From CAZWCE01 sp964632505 (GTDB lineage Bacteria > Planctomycetota > Planctomycetia > Pirellulales > Thermoguttaceae): a DNA stretch of 64,000 nt. Shown piece by piece: positions 45,274 through 53,864 of this stretch (position 1 is the stretch's first letter; each line of letters starts with the position of its first letter). The position numbers were made by a program, and so were the translations under genes. The notes beneath the pieces were generated by a model. The model saw only the letters and a program-made list of their open reading frames with translations, made no database searches and was not told the DNA's origin. The stretch is taken from positions 1-64,000 of the forward strand of contig CAZWCE010000016.1 in NCBI GenBank assembly GCA_964632505.1, given 5' to 3'.

Positions 45274-45339
45274 AGGAAGCCCCTTTCTCTCGAGAGAACC
45301 GATTGAACCAACACCGATTCCGATCAGGAGGCATTCAAG

Positions 45340-47052
45340 ATGAATCGTGAAAACCAAAATCGAAAACGGATCGTCATCATCGGCGCGGTCGCCGCCGGCC
45401 CGAAGGCCGCCTCGCGCATCAAGCGGATCTGCCCCAACGCCGAGGTCACCGTCGTCGAAAGGAACCGCCTGATCTCCTTCGCCGGCTGCGGGCTCCCCTA
45501 TTTCGTCGCCGATACGGTTAAGGAAGAGTCGGAACTCCGAAGCACCGCCCTCGGCGTGGTGCGCGACCCGACCTATTTCGACCGCATCAAGGATTTCAAG
45601 GTCCTCACTCGGACCGAAGCGCTCTCGATCGATCGCGAAAGCCACCAAGTGCGGGTCCGATCGATCGAAGAGGATCGCGAGTACGATCTTCCCTACGACC
45701 ACTTGATTCTCTGCACCGGCGCCAAGCCCGTTTGGCCGCCTCTCCCCGGCATCGAATTGGACGGGGTGTTTCGGCTTCATCAGATCGAAGACGCCGAAAA
45801 AATCCGCGAAAGACTTCAAGAGAAACCGCTTCGGGTCACCTTGGTCGGTGGGGGGTTGATCGGCGTGGAGATGGCCGAAGCGCTCGCCTCACGAGGTTGC
45901 GAAGTCACGATCGTTGAGATGCTCGATCATATCCTGCCTATTCTCGACGGGGAGATGGCCGCTCTGGTGGAAAAATACCTCAAGAGCAAGGGCATTCGCA
46001 TCCTCACTCGATCCCCCGTCCGGGCGATCGAGGGCGAAGGCAAGGTCGAATCGGTCGTGGCCGGAGAAGAGCGAATCGATTGCGATATGGCGATCGTTTC
46101 GATCGGCGTGAAACCGAACGTCGCGTTGGCCGAGGCGGCGGGACTGGAAATCGGCACGACCGGGGCGATTCGCGTCGACCAGAAGATGCAATCCAGTGAC
46201 CCCGACATCTTCGCCGCCGGCGATTGCTGTGAAACGTATCGACTGCCCAGCGGCGAACCCTGCCATGTTCCACTCGGTTCGACCGCCAACAAACAGGGAC
46301 GTGTCGCGGCGAATAACATCTGCGGTGTCGAAGATTCCTTTCCCGGCATTCTCGGCGCGGGAGCCTGCCGCGTGTTCGATTACAACATCGCCCGAACCGG
46401 TCTCACCGAAGCCCAGGCCGAAAAGCTCGGCTACCACCCGGAATCGACGATCGTCGTCGGCCCCGATAAACCCCATTTCATGCCGAACGCCAATCCTATT
46501 TTCCTCAAGCTGATCGTCGACCGCGATACCGAGGAAATCCTGGGAGCCCAAGCGATCGGTCCGGGGGACTGCGTCAAGCGGATCGACGAGATTTCCGTCG
46601 CGATCACCTCGGGCATGAAACTGCGTCAACTCGCCCAGGTCGATCTCTGCTACTCGCCGCCGTTTTCCCCGCCGATCGACAACACCCTCACCGCCGTGAA
46701 TGTTCTGGAAAACAAAATCGACGGCCTCTTTCGCGGGGTCAAGTCGACGGAAATCCACCACTGGTTGCAAGAGCAGCGCGATTTCGTGTTACTGGATGTG
46801 CGTACTCCCCAAGAATATGAACAGATGCACCTCCCCGATTCCACGCTGTTGCCCTTGGGAAAGGTCCGCGCCGAGGCCGCCCGGCTTCCCAAGGACAAAC
46901 CGATCGTCGTCTTCTGCAAAGTCTCGCTACGGGGCTATGAAGCCGCCCGCATGCTCCACGGAATGGGGTTCGAAGACGTGTACTTGCTCGAGGGGGGCAT
47001 CGCCGCTTGGCCATATGAGCTGGAAGAGGGAGCCGCTATGGCCGCGGGATGA
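45340..47052 (+). CDS. CoA-disulfide reductase / persulfide reductase with rhodanese domain
   Basis: A 570-residue flavoprotein. The FAD-binding motif is IVIIGAVAAGPKAASRIK, the redox-active single Cys lies in SFAGCGLPYFVAD, the NAD(P)H motif is VTLVGGGLIGVEMAEALASRG, and FAAGDCCETY is the second FAD contact. From about residue 470 a rhodanese domain follows with LLDVRTPQEYEQMHLPDS and a catalytic Cys in VVFCKVSLRGYEAA. This matches the CoADR-RHD / NADH-dependent persulfide reductase architecture, which reduces CoA disulfide, CoA persulfide or polysulfide. The start follows AGGAGG. A T-tailed terminator lies just downstream, closing the operon. Confidence 0.93.
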   Translation: MNRENQNRKRIVIIGAVAAGPKAASRIKRICPNAEVTVVERNRLISFAGCGLPYFVADTVKEESELRSTALGVVRDPTYFDRIKDFKVLTRTEALSIDRESHQVRVRSIEEDREYDLPYDHLILCTGAKPVWPPLPGIELDGVFRLHQIEDAEKIRERLQEKPLRVTLVGGGLIGVEMAEALASRGCEVTIVEMLDHILPILDGEMAALVEKYLKSKGIRILTRSPVRAIEGEGKVESVVAGEERIDCDMAIVSIGVKPNVALAEAAGLEIGTTGAIRVDQKMQSSDPDIFAAGDCCETYRLPSGEPCHVPLGSTANKQGRVAANNICGVEDSFPGILGAGACRVFDYNIARTGLTEAQAEKLGYHPESTIVVGPDKPHFMPNANPIFLKLIVDRDTEEILGAQAIGPGDCVKRIDEISVAITSGMKLRQLAQVDLCYSPPFSPPIDNTLTAVNVLENKIDGLFRGVKSTEIHHWLQEQRDFVLLDVRTPQEYEQMHLPDSTLLPLGKVRAEAARLPKDKPIVVFCKVSLRGYEAARMLHGMGFEDVYLLEGGIAAWPYELEEGAAMAAG

Positions 47053-47097
47053 CCGTGGAAGCAGAGGTTGCCGGTTTGATAGATGGAATCGTGCCCC

Positions 47098-47136
47098 ACC
47101 CTCGGAGGGCCCCCAGCCCTTCTCGGGGTTTTTTTT
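47098..47136 (+). terminator. Intrinsic terminator after the redox operon
   Basis: An imperfect G/C-rich hairpin with arms about 47098-47110 and 47116-47128 (GAGGGC facing GCCCTT, CCC facing GGG) is followed by eight T residues (47129-47136). Confidence 0.7.
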
Positions 47137-47309
47137 CGGACCTCCCAAGAGTTTCGAAATCGGAGGCCGGAATCCTTTGCTTTCCATTTCACCGGCGTCT
47201 ATAATGGGTATTTCGATTTCCCATTCAGCATGGTTCCCCTGCCGGAAGGGGAAATGCCGTCTTCCTTCTTGCAAAAACCATTTCAACACCACCTCCGGGA
47301 GAGAAAAAC

Positions 47310-48203
47310 ATGAGTCACGATTCACTCCATCCCAACCGTATTTCCCGCCGCGACCTTTTGAAGCTTTCCGCCGCCGGACTGGCGACGTTCGGCCTTCCAC
47401 GTTTCGCCTTTTCCGAAATCAAGAAGTCGGAGATGCCGAAACTGGCCCTTCAACTCTACTCGGTTCGCCAAGCCTGCGCCGCCGATTTCGACAAGGCATT
47501 GGAAGAAGTCGCCGAGATGGGCTTCGAGGGGGTTGAATTCGCCGGCTACCACAGCTATTCCGGAAAGCCCGAAGCGCTCAAAAAACGACTGGACGATCTG
47601 GGGCTCAAAGCCGCCGGGACCCACGTCCGCGTCCCTGCGTTGGTCGGCGACGAGCTCAAGAAAACGATCGACTTCCATAAGATCCTCGATTGCAAGTACC
47701 TCATCGTCCCGGGCGACGGCCGTTTCAGCAACCCGGAAGGGAATAAGGAACTGGCCGAGATCTTCAATCAGACCGCCGAGGTTTTGAAGCCGGAAGGCAT
47801 GCGGTGCGGCTATCATAATCACACCCACGAGCTCCAGGAATACGAAGGCAAGACCTACTGGGACTGGTTCGCCGAGAGAACGGTCGAAGAGGTCGTCCTG
47901 CAGCAAGACATGGGCTGGACCGTCACCGCGGGCAAGGATCCGGTGGCACTGGTCCGGAAATACCCCGGTCGCTCCGAAATCGTCCACTTCAAGCCGGCGG
48001 TCGTCAAGGGCGATCAGGACAAGGAATCGATCATCGGACAGGATTCCGTCCCCTGGAAGGAGATCATCGTCGCCTGCTGTGAAGTCGGCGATACCGAATG
48101 GTTCACCATCGAGCAGGAACACTACCTGCCGGGCAAAACGCCGATGGAATGCTCCGAGATGTCCCTTGAGGGCCTCAAAAAGATCATCTCCGAATTGACG
48201 TGA
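47310..48203 (+). CDS. Secreted sugar phosphate isomerase/epimerase-like TIM-barrel protein
   Basis: A 297-residue TIM-barrel protein with a twin-arginine signal (ISRRDLLKLSAAGLATFGL). Barrel motifs include KLALQLYSVRQ, GFEGVEFAGYHSY, CGYHNHTHELQE (metal ligands expected), LQQDMGWTVTAGKDPV, EIVHFKPAV and WFTIEQEHYL. It is a distant relative of the protein at 18443. Start ATG follows GGGAGAG. A strong terminator (48234-48269) ends this transcription unit. Confidence 0.9.
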   Translation: MSHDSLHPNRISRRDLLKLSAAGLATFGLPRFAFSEIKKSEMPKLALQLYSVRQACAADFDKALEEVAEMGFEGVEFAGYHSYSGKPEALKKRLDDLGLKAAGTHVRVPALVGDELKKTIDFHKILDCKYLIVPGDGRFSNPEGNKELAEIFNQTAEVLKPEGMRCGYHNHTHELQEYEGKTYWDWFAERTVEEVVLQQDMGWTVTAGKDPVALVRKYPGRSEIVHFKPAVVKGDQDKESIIGQDSVPWKEIIVACCEVGDTEWFTIEQEHYLPGKTPMECSEMSLEGLKKIISELT

Positions 48204-48233
48204 CGATCTTCCCGATCGATACCGATTTTCTCG

Positions 48234-48269
48234 AAGGCTGTCCCGATGAGGGGACAGCCTTTTTTTCTT
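48234..48269 (+). terminator. Intrinsic terminator after the TIM-barrel gene
   Basis: A perfect 11-base-pair stem AAGGCTGTCCC (48234-48244) and GGGACAGCCTT (48251-48261) with a 6-base loop and a run of seven T. It sits within the upstream open frame of the PIG-L gene, which supports the later start for that gene. Confidence 0.9.
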
Positions 48270-48391
48270 GCCGAGAGCTCTTCAGGTGGAGCCCTTGCCA
48301 TCGGTCGCTTTACATCGTCGCCCATCTGCGATATATTACCACCAAAGTAGAAACCACCGATGAGATTCATTGCAAGCAGGAACGACGATCG

Positions 48392-49159
48392 ATGCCGATC
48401 CACAAGACCGTCCTTTCGATCATGGCCCACCCGGACGACGCCGAATTCACGTGCGCCGGCACCTTGACCTTGCTCAAGGAAAGAGGATGGGAGATCCACA
48501 TCGCGACGATGACCCCCGGCGATTGCGGCACGGCGACCCGAAGCCGGGAAGAAATCAGCATGATCCGCCGTCGGGAAGGATTCGCCTCGGCCATGTTGCT
48601 CGAGGGCGACTACCACTGCCTCGAAGAGGCCGACGCGTTCATCATGTACGACAAGCCGACGTTGCAAAAGGTGGTGGGGCTGCTCCGGCGCGTGCGGCCG
48701 TCGCTGGTCTTCGCGCCGAGCCCGAACGACTATTTCATCGATCACGAAAACACCGCGCAACTCGCCCGGACCGCCTGTTTCTGCTGCGGCATTCCGAACG
48801 TCGAAGCCGACACGATGGAGCCGTTCCCCCACGTTCCGCATCTCTATTACGCCGATCCTCTCGGCGGAGTCGACCTCTTTGGCGAGCCGGTCACGCCGGG
48901 CATCTATGTCGAGATCACCCAAGCTTTCGAACATAAGAAAAAGATGCTCTGCTGCCACGAGAGTCAGCGAAGCTGGCTGATGGATCATCATGGGATGGAT
49001 GAATACGTCCTGGCGATGAAGCGTCACGCGGAAATGCGGGGTGAAGAAGTGGGCGTCGCCGTGGCCGAAGGATTCCGGCAACATCGGGGACATGCCTATC
49101 CCCAAGACGACCTGCTCGCCGCCGAACTGCCCGACCAGACGCACGCCCCGACCGAGTGA
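48392..49159 (+). CDS. PIG-L/LmbE family zinc deacetylase
   Basis: A 255-residue PIG-L-type N-acetyl hydrolase. The zinc motif is SIMAHPDDAEFTCAGTL (His, Asp, Asp), with GDCGTATRS and a later VFAPSPNDYFIDHE block typical of the fold. The family removes acetyl from N-acetylglucosamine units in GlcNAc-PI, mycothiol or bacillithiol precursors and from free sugars. The start is at the ATG at 48392, after the terminator of the previous gene. It lies 68 bases before a glucosamine-6-phosphate deaminase-like gene, suggesting both act on an amino sugar. Confidence 0.9.
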   Translation: MPIHKTVLSIMAHPDDAEFTCAGTLTLLKERGWEIHIATMTPGDCGTATRSREEISMIRRREGFASAMLLEGDYHCLEEADAFIMYDKPTLQKVVGLLRRVRPSLVFAPSPNDYFIDHENTAQLARTACFCCGIPNVEADTMEPFPHVPHLYYADPLGGVDLFGEPVTPGIYVEITQAFEHKKKMLCCHESQRSWLMDHHGMDEYVLAMKRHAEMRGEEVGVAVAEGFRQHRGHAYPQDDLLAAELPDQTHAPTE

Positions 49160-49227
49160 AGCACGACCGTTCGCGGAAGACGCGATGACGAACTCACGAC
49201 AATCGAGAGAAGGAGAATCAGCGACCC

Positions 49228-50187
49228 ATGGCACGGAAAAAGAGCATTTTGGCCCCGGAATGGTGGGATTTCACGACCCTGGACGACGATGTGCTGAACG
49301 ACGCGGCGCGGTTGACGCCGGAGGACATGCAATCGCTCTCCCGCGAAGGCTTCTCGGTGAAGATGTACGACAGCCTCGAAGATTTCTACCTGGCCGAGGC
49401 GCTGGAATATCTCTCCGCTTGGCGCCAGGCGACGCCGGACAACCCGGTCGGCATTTGCGGTCCGATCGGCCCGACCGAGCAGTTGCCTCTGGTTGCCCGA
49501 CTGGTCAACGAACTCGAGCTGAATCTGAAGGATGCCCACTTCTGGGGCATGGACGAGTGGGTCATTCCGGAGTGCCCCTCCACCGGCGACGGATGCGTCC
49601 TCAAGGAGGTCGCCCCGGATCATCCCCTCTCGTTCGAAAAGGCGGATCGGCAAATGTGCTTCGACCGGATCAAGCCGGAATTGCGGATGCCCGAGGAAAA
49701 TCTCCACTTTCCGAAAGTCGACGCCGAGAAGTACATCGGCTCCTGGTCGGGCGTCCGCTGCGCGGTGATGCAGGGAGGGCAGGGCGACATCAAGCACTGG
49801 GCGTTCAACGATCCGGTCCGTCGCGAAGGCCAATTCGCCGAACAGCCGCCCTCGCCGGAAGAATACCGCCAAAAGACCACGCGCATGGTCGAACTGCACC
49901 CGGTGACCGTCATGCAGAACGCCCGGACCAGTGGCGGCGGCGTGGTGACCGGCGTGCCGACGCACGCGGTGACCGTCGGCCCTCAAGAAACCTGGCAGGC
50001 GGAAAAAGTTTCCATCTGGCAGGCGGGCACGCACGACAACCCGTTCGGCATGCGACTGACCACCCTGATGATCGGCAAGAAGATCGCCGACAGCGCCGTG
50101 CCGATGTCGCTTCTGGCCGATCATCCGAACGTGCAGTTCAACTTCTATCGCCCCGCTATCGGAACTTGCGACGTCGAGATGCACTAG
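49228..50187 (+). CDS. Glucosamine-6-phosphate deaminase (NagB)-like protein
   Basis: A 319-residue protein of the NagB/6-phosphogluconolactonase fold. It keeps VGICGPIGPTEQLPLVARL, the FWGMDEW motif (Asp-Glu as in NagB) and GGQGDIKHWAFNDP, which resembles the catalytic GGDGHIAFNEP loop but has an altered spacing around the His. The N-terminal 40 residues are not typical of NagB. The ATG at 49228 has AAGGAG 12 bases upstream. Coupled with the PIG-L gene before it, deamination or isomerisation of an amino-sugar phosphate is a reasonable inference, but activity is not certain. Confidence 0.85.
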   Translation: MARKKSILAPEWWDFTTLDDDVLNDAARLTPEDMQSLSREGFSVKMYDSLEDFYLAEALEYLSAWRQATPDNPVGICGPIGPTEQLPLVARLVNELELNLKDAHFWGMDEWVIPECPSTGDGCVLKEVAPDHPLSFEKADRQMCFDRIKPELRMPEENLHFPKVDAEKYIGSWSGVRCAVMQGGQGDIKHWAFNDPVRREGQFAEQPPSPEEYRQKTTRMVELHPVTVMQNARTSGGGVVTGVPTHAVTVGPQETWQAEKVSIWQAGTHDNPFGMRLTTLMIGKKIADSAVPMSLLADHPNVQFNFYRPAIGTCDVEMH

Positions 50188-50348
50188 CAGGATTTCGGAG
50201 GAGTCGAAGGTTCGAAAATCCACCGGTCGTTCCCGACCCGGACGATCGCTACGTCGCTATCCCGTGGGGATATGTCGCTTTTGATCTGAAGCAACCCCGA
50301 TTCAGCCGTTCCCGCTTGATCTCGTTCGCGTGAAGAAAGGATTCTCTG

Positions 50349-52448
50349 ATGTTTCGCAGCCCATCTCCTATTGGTGTTTTTTTGAGCATCACTTCTTTTC
50401 TTGCGGTTCCGCTGCTGCTCCCGTCCGGAGCCTCGGCGGAGGAGGGCATGTGGCTGTTCTCCGATCCCCCGGTGGAAATGCTGCAAGAGAAGTACGACTT
50501 CGTTCCCACGCCGCAGTGGCTCGAGCATCTCCGGAAATCGTCGGTCCGCTTCAATAACGGCGGCTCCGGCTCGTTCGTCTCCTCCGACGGACTGGTGATG
50601 ACCAACCACCACGTCGCGCTCGGGGCGATTCAGAAGCTGAGCACCGCCGAGCGAAATCTGAGTGAAGAGGGCTACCTGGCCGGGGCGATCGAAGAGGAGC
50701 TGAAATGCCACAATCTTGAGCTGAACGTCCTAGTGGGGATTGAGGACGTGACCGAACGGGTCCGCGCGGCGGTGCGGGAAGGCATGTCGGCCGATCGGGC
50801 CCATCGGGCGCGACGTGCGGTCATCAACACCATCCAGAAGGAGTCGCTCGAAGAGACCGGACTGCGGAGCGATGTCGTCACTCTCTTCGGCGGCGGAGCC
50901 TACCACCTCTATCGCTACAAGAAATACACCGACGTGCGGCTCGTCTTCGCACCGGAAGGGGCGATCGCTTTCTTCGGCGGCGACGTCGACAACTTCGATT
51001 ATCCCCGCTGGTGTCTCGACGTCACGTTCTTCCGGGTCTATGAAAACGGGAAACCGGCCAAGCCCCCCCATTTCCTGCAGTGGGGCGAAGAAGGCGTCTC
51101 CCGCGACGAGTTGGTCTTCGTCTCGGGACATCCCGGTCGCACGGAGCGGGAATTCACGGTGGAACATCTGGAGAATCTTCGCGATTTCGAAATCCCGCGA
51201 CGTTTGAATCGCTATCGAAGACAGGAGATTCTCTACCAGACGTTCAGCGATCAGAACCCCGAAAACGCCCGCATCGCCCACCGCGATCTCCGCGGCGTCG
51301 CCAACGGCCGCAAGGCTTACCTGGGGGTGCTCGCCGGATTGCAAACCCCCGCCTTGATGGCGAAAAAGCGAGGGCAGCAAGAGAAACTCCGCCGGGCCCT
51401 GGCCGAAAATCCTCCGCTCCAGACGCAATACGGAACTGCTTGGGAAGAGATCGAGACGGCGCTTGCGGAAAAGAAAAAGATCTACGATCCCACTCGGATG
51501 TGGGAGTTCGCGCAAGGCTTCAGCGGCTCCCTCTTCCACCACGCACGAACCCTCGTCCGCGCGGCCCAGGAGCGGGAAAAACCGAACGCCGAGCGCATCC
51601 CCGCCTATTCCGAGGCTCATCTGGAATCGCTCAAACAAGGACTCTTTTCCACCGAACCGATCTACCATGAACTGGAGAAGGTCAAACTGGCCGATTCACT
51701 CAGCTATCTCATGGAGACCCTCGGCGGGGACCATCCTCGCGTCGTCGAAGTCATGGCGGGACGCTCGCCCGATGCCCGAGCCGAACAGTTGATCTCCGGT
51801 ACCCGGCTGGACGACGTCGCATTCCGGCGTTCCTTGTTCGAAGGCGGCATCGAGGCGATCGAAGCCTCCGACGATCCGCTGATCGTGTTGGCGCGTCAGA
51901 TCGATCCTTGGGCCCGTTCCTATCGCGAGCGGTATGAACAAGTGGTCAGCGAACCGATGCGGCAGGCGTATGAGAAGATCGCCGATGTCCGTTTCGCGTT
52001 CGCGGAAAAGAAGGACGATCCCGACGCCACGTTCACCCTCCGCCTCGCCTTCGGACAAGTCAAGGGATACGAGGAGGACAACGGCGAGTTCATCCCTCCG
52101 TGGACCACCATGGGCGGCGCCTACCGACACGCTCGGGCGCATCACGATCGACCTCCCTTCCGACTTCCGGAATCCTGTCGGGTGCATCGCGACCAACTCG
52201 ACCTGGATACCCCCATGAACTTCATCTGCACCTGCGACATCATCGGCGGCAACTCCGGCAGTCCGGTGGTCAATCGCCGGGGAGAGGTGGTCGGCCTCAT
52301 TTTCGACGGAAATCCTCAAAGTTTATCGTGGAAACACGTTTACGACGATCGTCAGGGTCGCGCGGTGGCGGTCGATGTCCGGGCGATTGAGGAGGCTTTG
52401 CGCAAAATTTACAGCGCCCCGTTTTTGGCCGATTCTCTCGGGAAATAG
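50349..52448 (+). CDS. S46 family serine peptidase (DPP7/DPP11-type)
   Basis: A 699-residue secreted dipeptidyl peptidase of family S46. A signal peptide (FLSITSFLAVPLLLPSGASA) leads into GMWLFSDPP, the family's N-terminal feature. Catalytic triad blocks: SSDGLVMTNHHVA (His), FGGDVDNFDYPRW (Asp) and IGGNSGSPVVNRRGEV (Ser). Length matches DPP7 and DPP11 (about 700). S46 enzymes remove dipeptides from oligopeptides in the periplasm; the residue that selects acidic versus hydrophobic P1 cannot be assigned by eye. Start ATG has AAGGA upstream. Confidence 0.93.
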   Translation: MFRSPSPIGVFLSITSFLAVPLLLPSGASAEEGMWLFSDPPVEMLQEKYDFVPTPQWLEHLRKSSVRFNNGGSGSFVSSDGLVMTNHHVALGAIQKLSTAERNLSEEGYLAGAIEEELKCHNLELNVLVGIEDVTERVRAAVREGMSADRAHRARRAVINTIQKESLEETGLRSDVVTLFGGGAYHLYRYKKYTDVRLVFAPEGAIAFFGGDVDNFDYPRWCLDVTFFRVYENGKPAKPPHFLQWGEEGVSRDELVFVSGHPGRTEREFTVEHLENLRDFEIPRRLNRYRRQEILYQTFSDQNPENARIAHRDLRGVANGRKAYLGVLAGLQTPALMAKKRGQQEKLRRALAENPPLQTQYGTAWEEIETALAEKKKIYDPTRMWEFAQGFSGSLFHHARTLVRAAQEREKPNAERIPAYSEAHLESLKQGLFSTEPIYHELEKVKLADSLSYLMETLGGDHPRVVEVMAGRSPDARAEQLISGTRLDDVAFRRSLFEGGIEAIEASDDPLIVLARQIDPWARSYRERYEQVVSEPMRQAYEKIADVRFAFAEKKDDPDATFTLRLAFGQVKGYEEDNGEFIPPWTTMGGAYRHARAHHDRPPFRLPESCRVHRDQLDLDTPMNFICTCDIIGGNSGSPVVNRRGEVVGLIFDGNPQSLSWKHVYDDRQGRAVAVDVRAIEEALRKIYSAPFLADSLGK

Positions 52449-52733
52449 CATCTGCTCCTTCCTGAAAACCGTGGCAAAGCGTCTCTTTTCATGGTAGAAT
52501 TATGAACCATCGAGGGGATGGAGGATTTCCACGACCTCGGAGGTTGGTCGTCCGCGGCCAACAAGTCCCCCCACCGTTTCAGCCGTTCACAGGTTGACGG
52601 ATGACCGCCCCCTTCCAAAAATACCATCAAAGTCCCGGCCGAACTCGGTTTCTCCCACCTCCCTTTAAGAGTCGTGCTTCCTGACGAAATGTTGTTCTCC
52701 CAATGCCATCGGCCGACTTATCAAGAAGCCGAC

Positions 52734-53864
52734 ATGATCAAAAACATGAAATACCCGGCTCCGTTTTTTTCCAGACATGCCACTTTCCTGTTGTCGGTGC
52801 TGATGGTCCTGGTCCCAACCACCTTTGCAAAGGAACCGGACCGGTATGTCTTCACCGAAATCGAAATGGCGATGCCCGTTCGGGTGATTCTTTACAGCGA
52901 AGATGCCGATCAAGCAGAAGAGGCCGCCGAGTTGGTCCTCGATCGTTTCGAAGCGCTGAATCAGATCATGAGCGATTATGATTCGGACAGCGAAATCCGC
53001 CGGGCCTGCCGAACCGCCGGAACGGGAGAATCGTTTGCCCTGAGTGACGATCTCTGGACGATTCTCCGCCAATCGCGCGAGTTCACCGAAAAGACCGGGG
53101 GGGCGTTCGACCCCACCGTCGGGCCGGTGATCACCCTCTGGCGACGGTCGCGTCGACTCCGAGAACTGCCTCCGCCGGAGCGTCTCGAAAAAGCGGCCGC
53201 GCTGGTCGGAAACGAGTTATGGAAACTGCACGCGGACGATCGATCGGTGGAGTTTTCGGTCGATCGGATGCGACTCGACCTGGGCGGCATCGCCAAGGGA
53301 TTCGCCATCGACCAGGCCTGCGAAATTCTCCGCCAACAAGGACTGGAATGTTTTCTCGTCGATGCGGGGGGAGACCTTCGAGTCGGCCGGGCCCCACCCG
53401 GTGAAACGGGATGGGTGGTCGGCATCGCGCCACTGGAAAAGGATGGCCCGCCCCAATGTTACCTCTTGGTGGAAAACGCCGCGGTCGCCTCTTCCGGCGA
53501 TACGTGGCAGTATGTCGAGATCGAAGGCGTTCGGTATTCCCACATCGTCGACCCGCGAACCGGCATGGCCCTGACCGAGCGGCGGTTGGTCACCGTGCTG
53601 GCGTCCGATGCCACGACGGCCGATGTGCTCGCATCGGCGGTGAGTGTGCTGGGAGCCCGGAAAGGAATCGCCATGGTTGAAAATTGGAATTCAGAAAACG
53701 AGGAGCCGCCGGAGATCGCCGTCACGATTTCCCAAAAAAAAGATGGGACATGGACGCATATTCACTCGCCGGAATGGACATCCCTTCGACGACTCTCCGA
53801 CGAACAGATCGTTCGTAAAAAAAAGGAAAAAGCGAGGAAGAAACGTCCCTGCTCCCCTCAATGA
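52734..53864 (+). CDS. apbE: FAD:protein FMN transferase (ApbE family)
   Basis: A 376-residue ApbE, which attaches FMN covalently to a Thr or Ser of partner proteins. A signal peptide or anchor (ATFLLSVLMVLVPTTFA) precedes TEIEMAMPVRVILYSED. Conserved blocks are GGAFDPTVGPVITLW, RLDLGGIAKGFAIDQA, FLVDAGGDLRVG and YSHIVDPRTGMAL. ATG at 52734 is chosen; one at 52746 is an alternative. The basic C-terminal tail (KKKEKARKKR) is unusual. Stop overlaps the next gene by ATGA. The typical targets are Rnf, Nqr or NosR-type proteins; none is adjacent here. Confidence 0.92.
   Translation: MIKNMKYPAPFFSRHATFLLSVLMVLVPTTFAKEPDRYVFTEIEMAMPVRVILYSEDADQAEEAAELVLDRFEALNQIMSDYDSDSEIRRACRTAGTGESFALSDDLWTILRQSREFTEKTGGAFDPTVGPVITLWRRSRRLRELPPPERLEKAAALVGNELWKLHADDRSVEFSVDRMRLDLGGIAKGFAIDQACEILRQQGLECFLVDAGGDLRVGRAPPGETGWVVGIAPLEKDGPPQCYLLVENAAVASSGDTWQYVEIEGVRYSHIVDPRTGMALTERRLVTVLASDATTADVLASAVSVLGARKGIAMVENWNSENEEPPEIAVTISQKKDGTWTHIHSPEWTSLRRLSDEQIVRKKKEKARKKRPCSPQ

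Noticed and set aside
44695..45819. 374-codon minus-strand frame over the ferredoxin and CoADR genes
   Set aside because: Overlaps two well-supported genes on the other strand; no motif.
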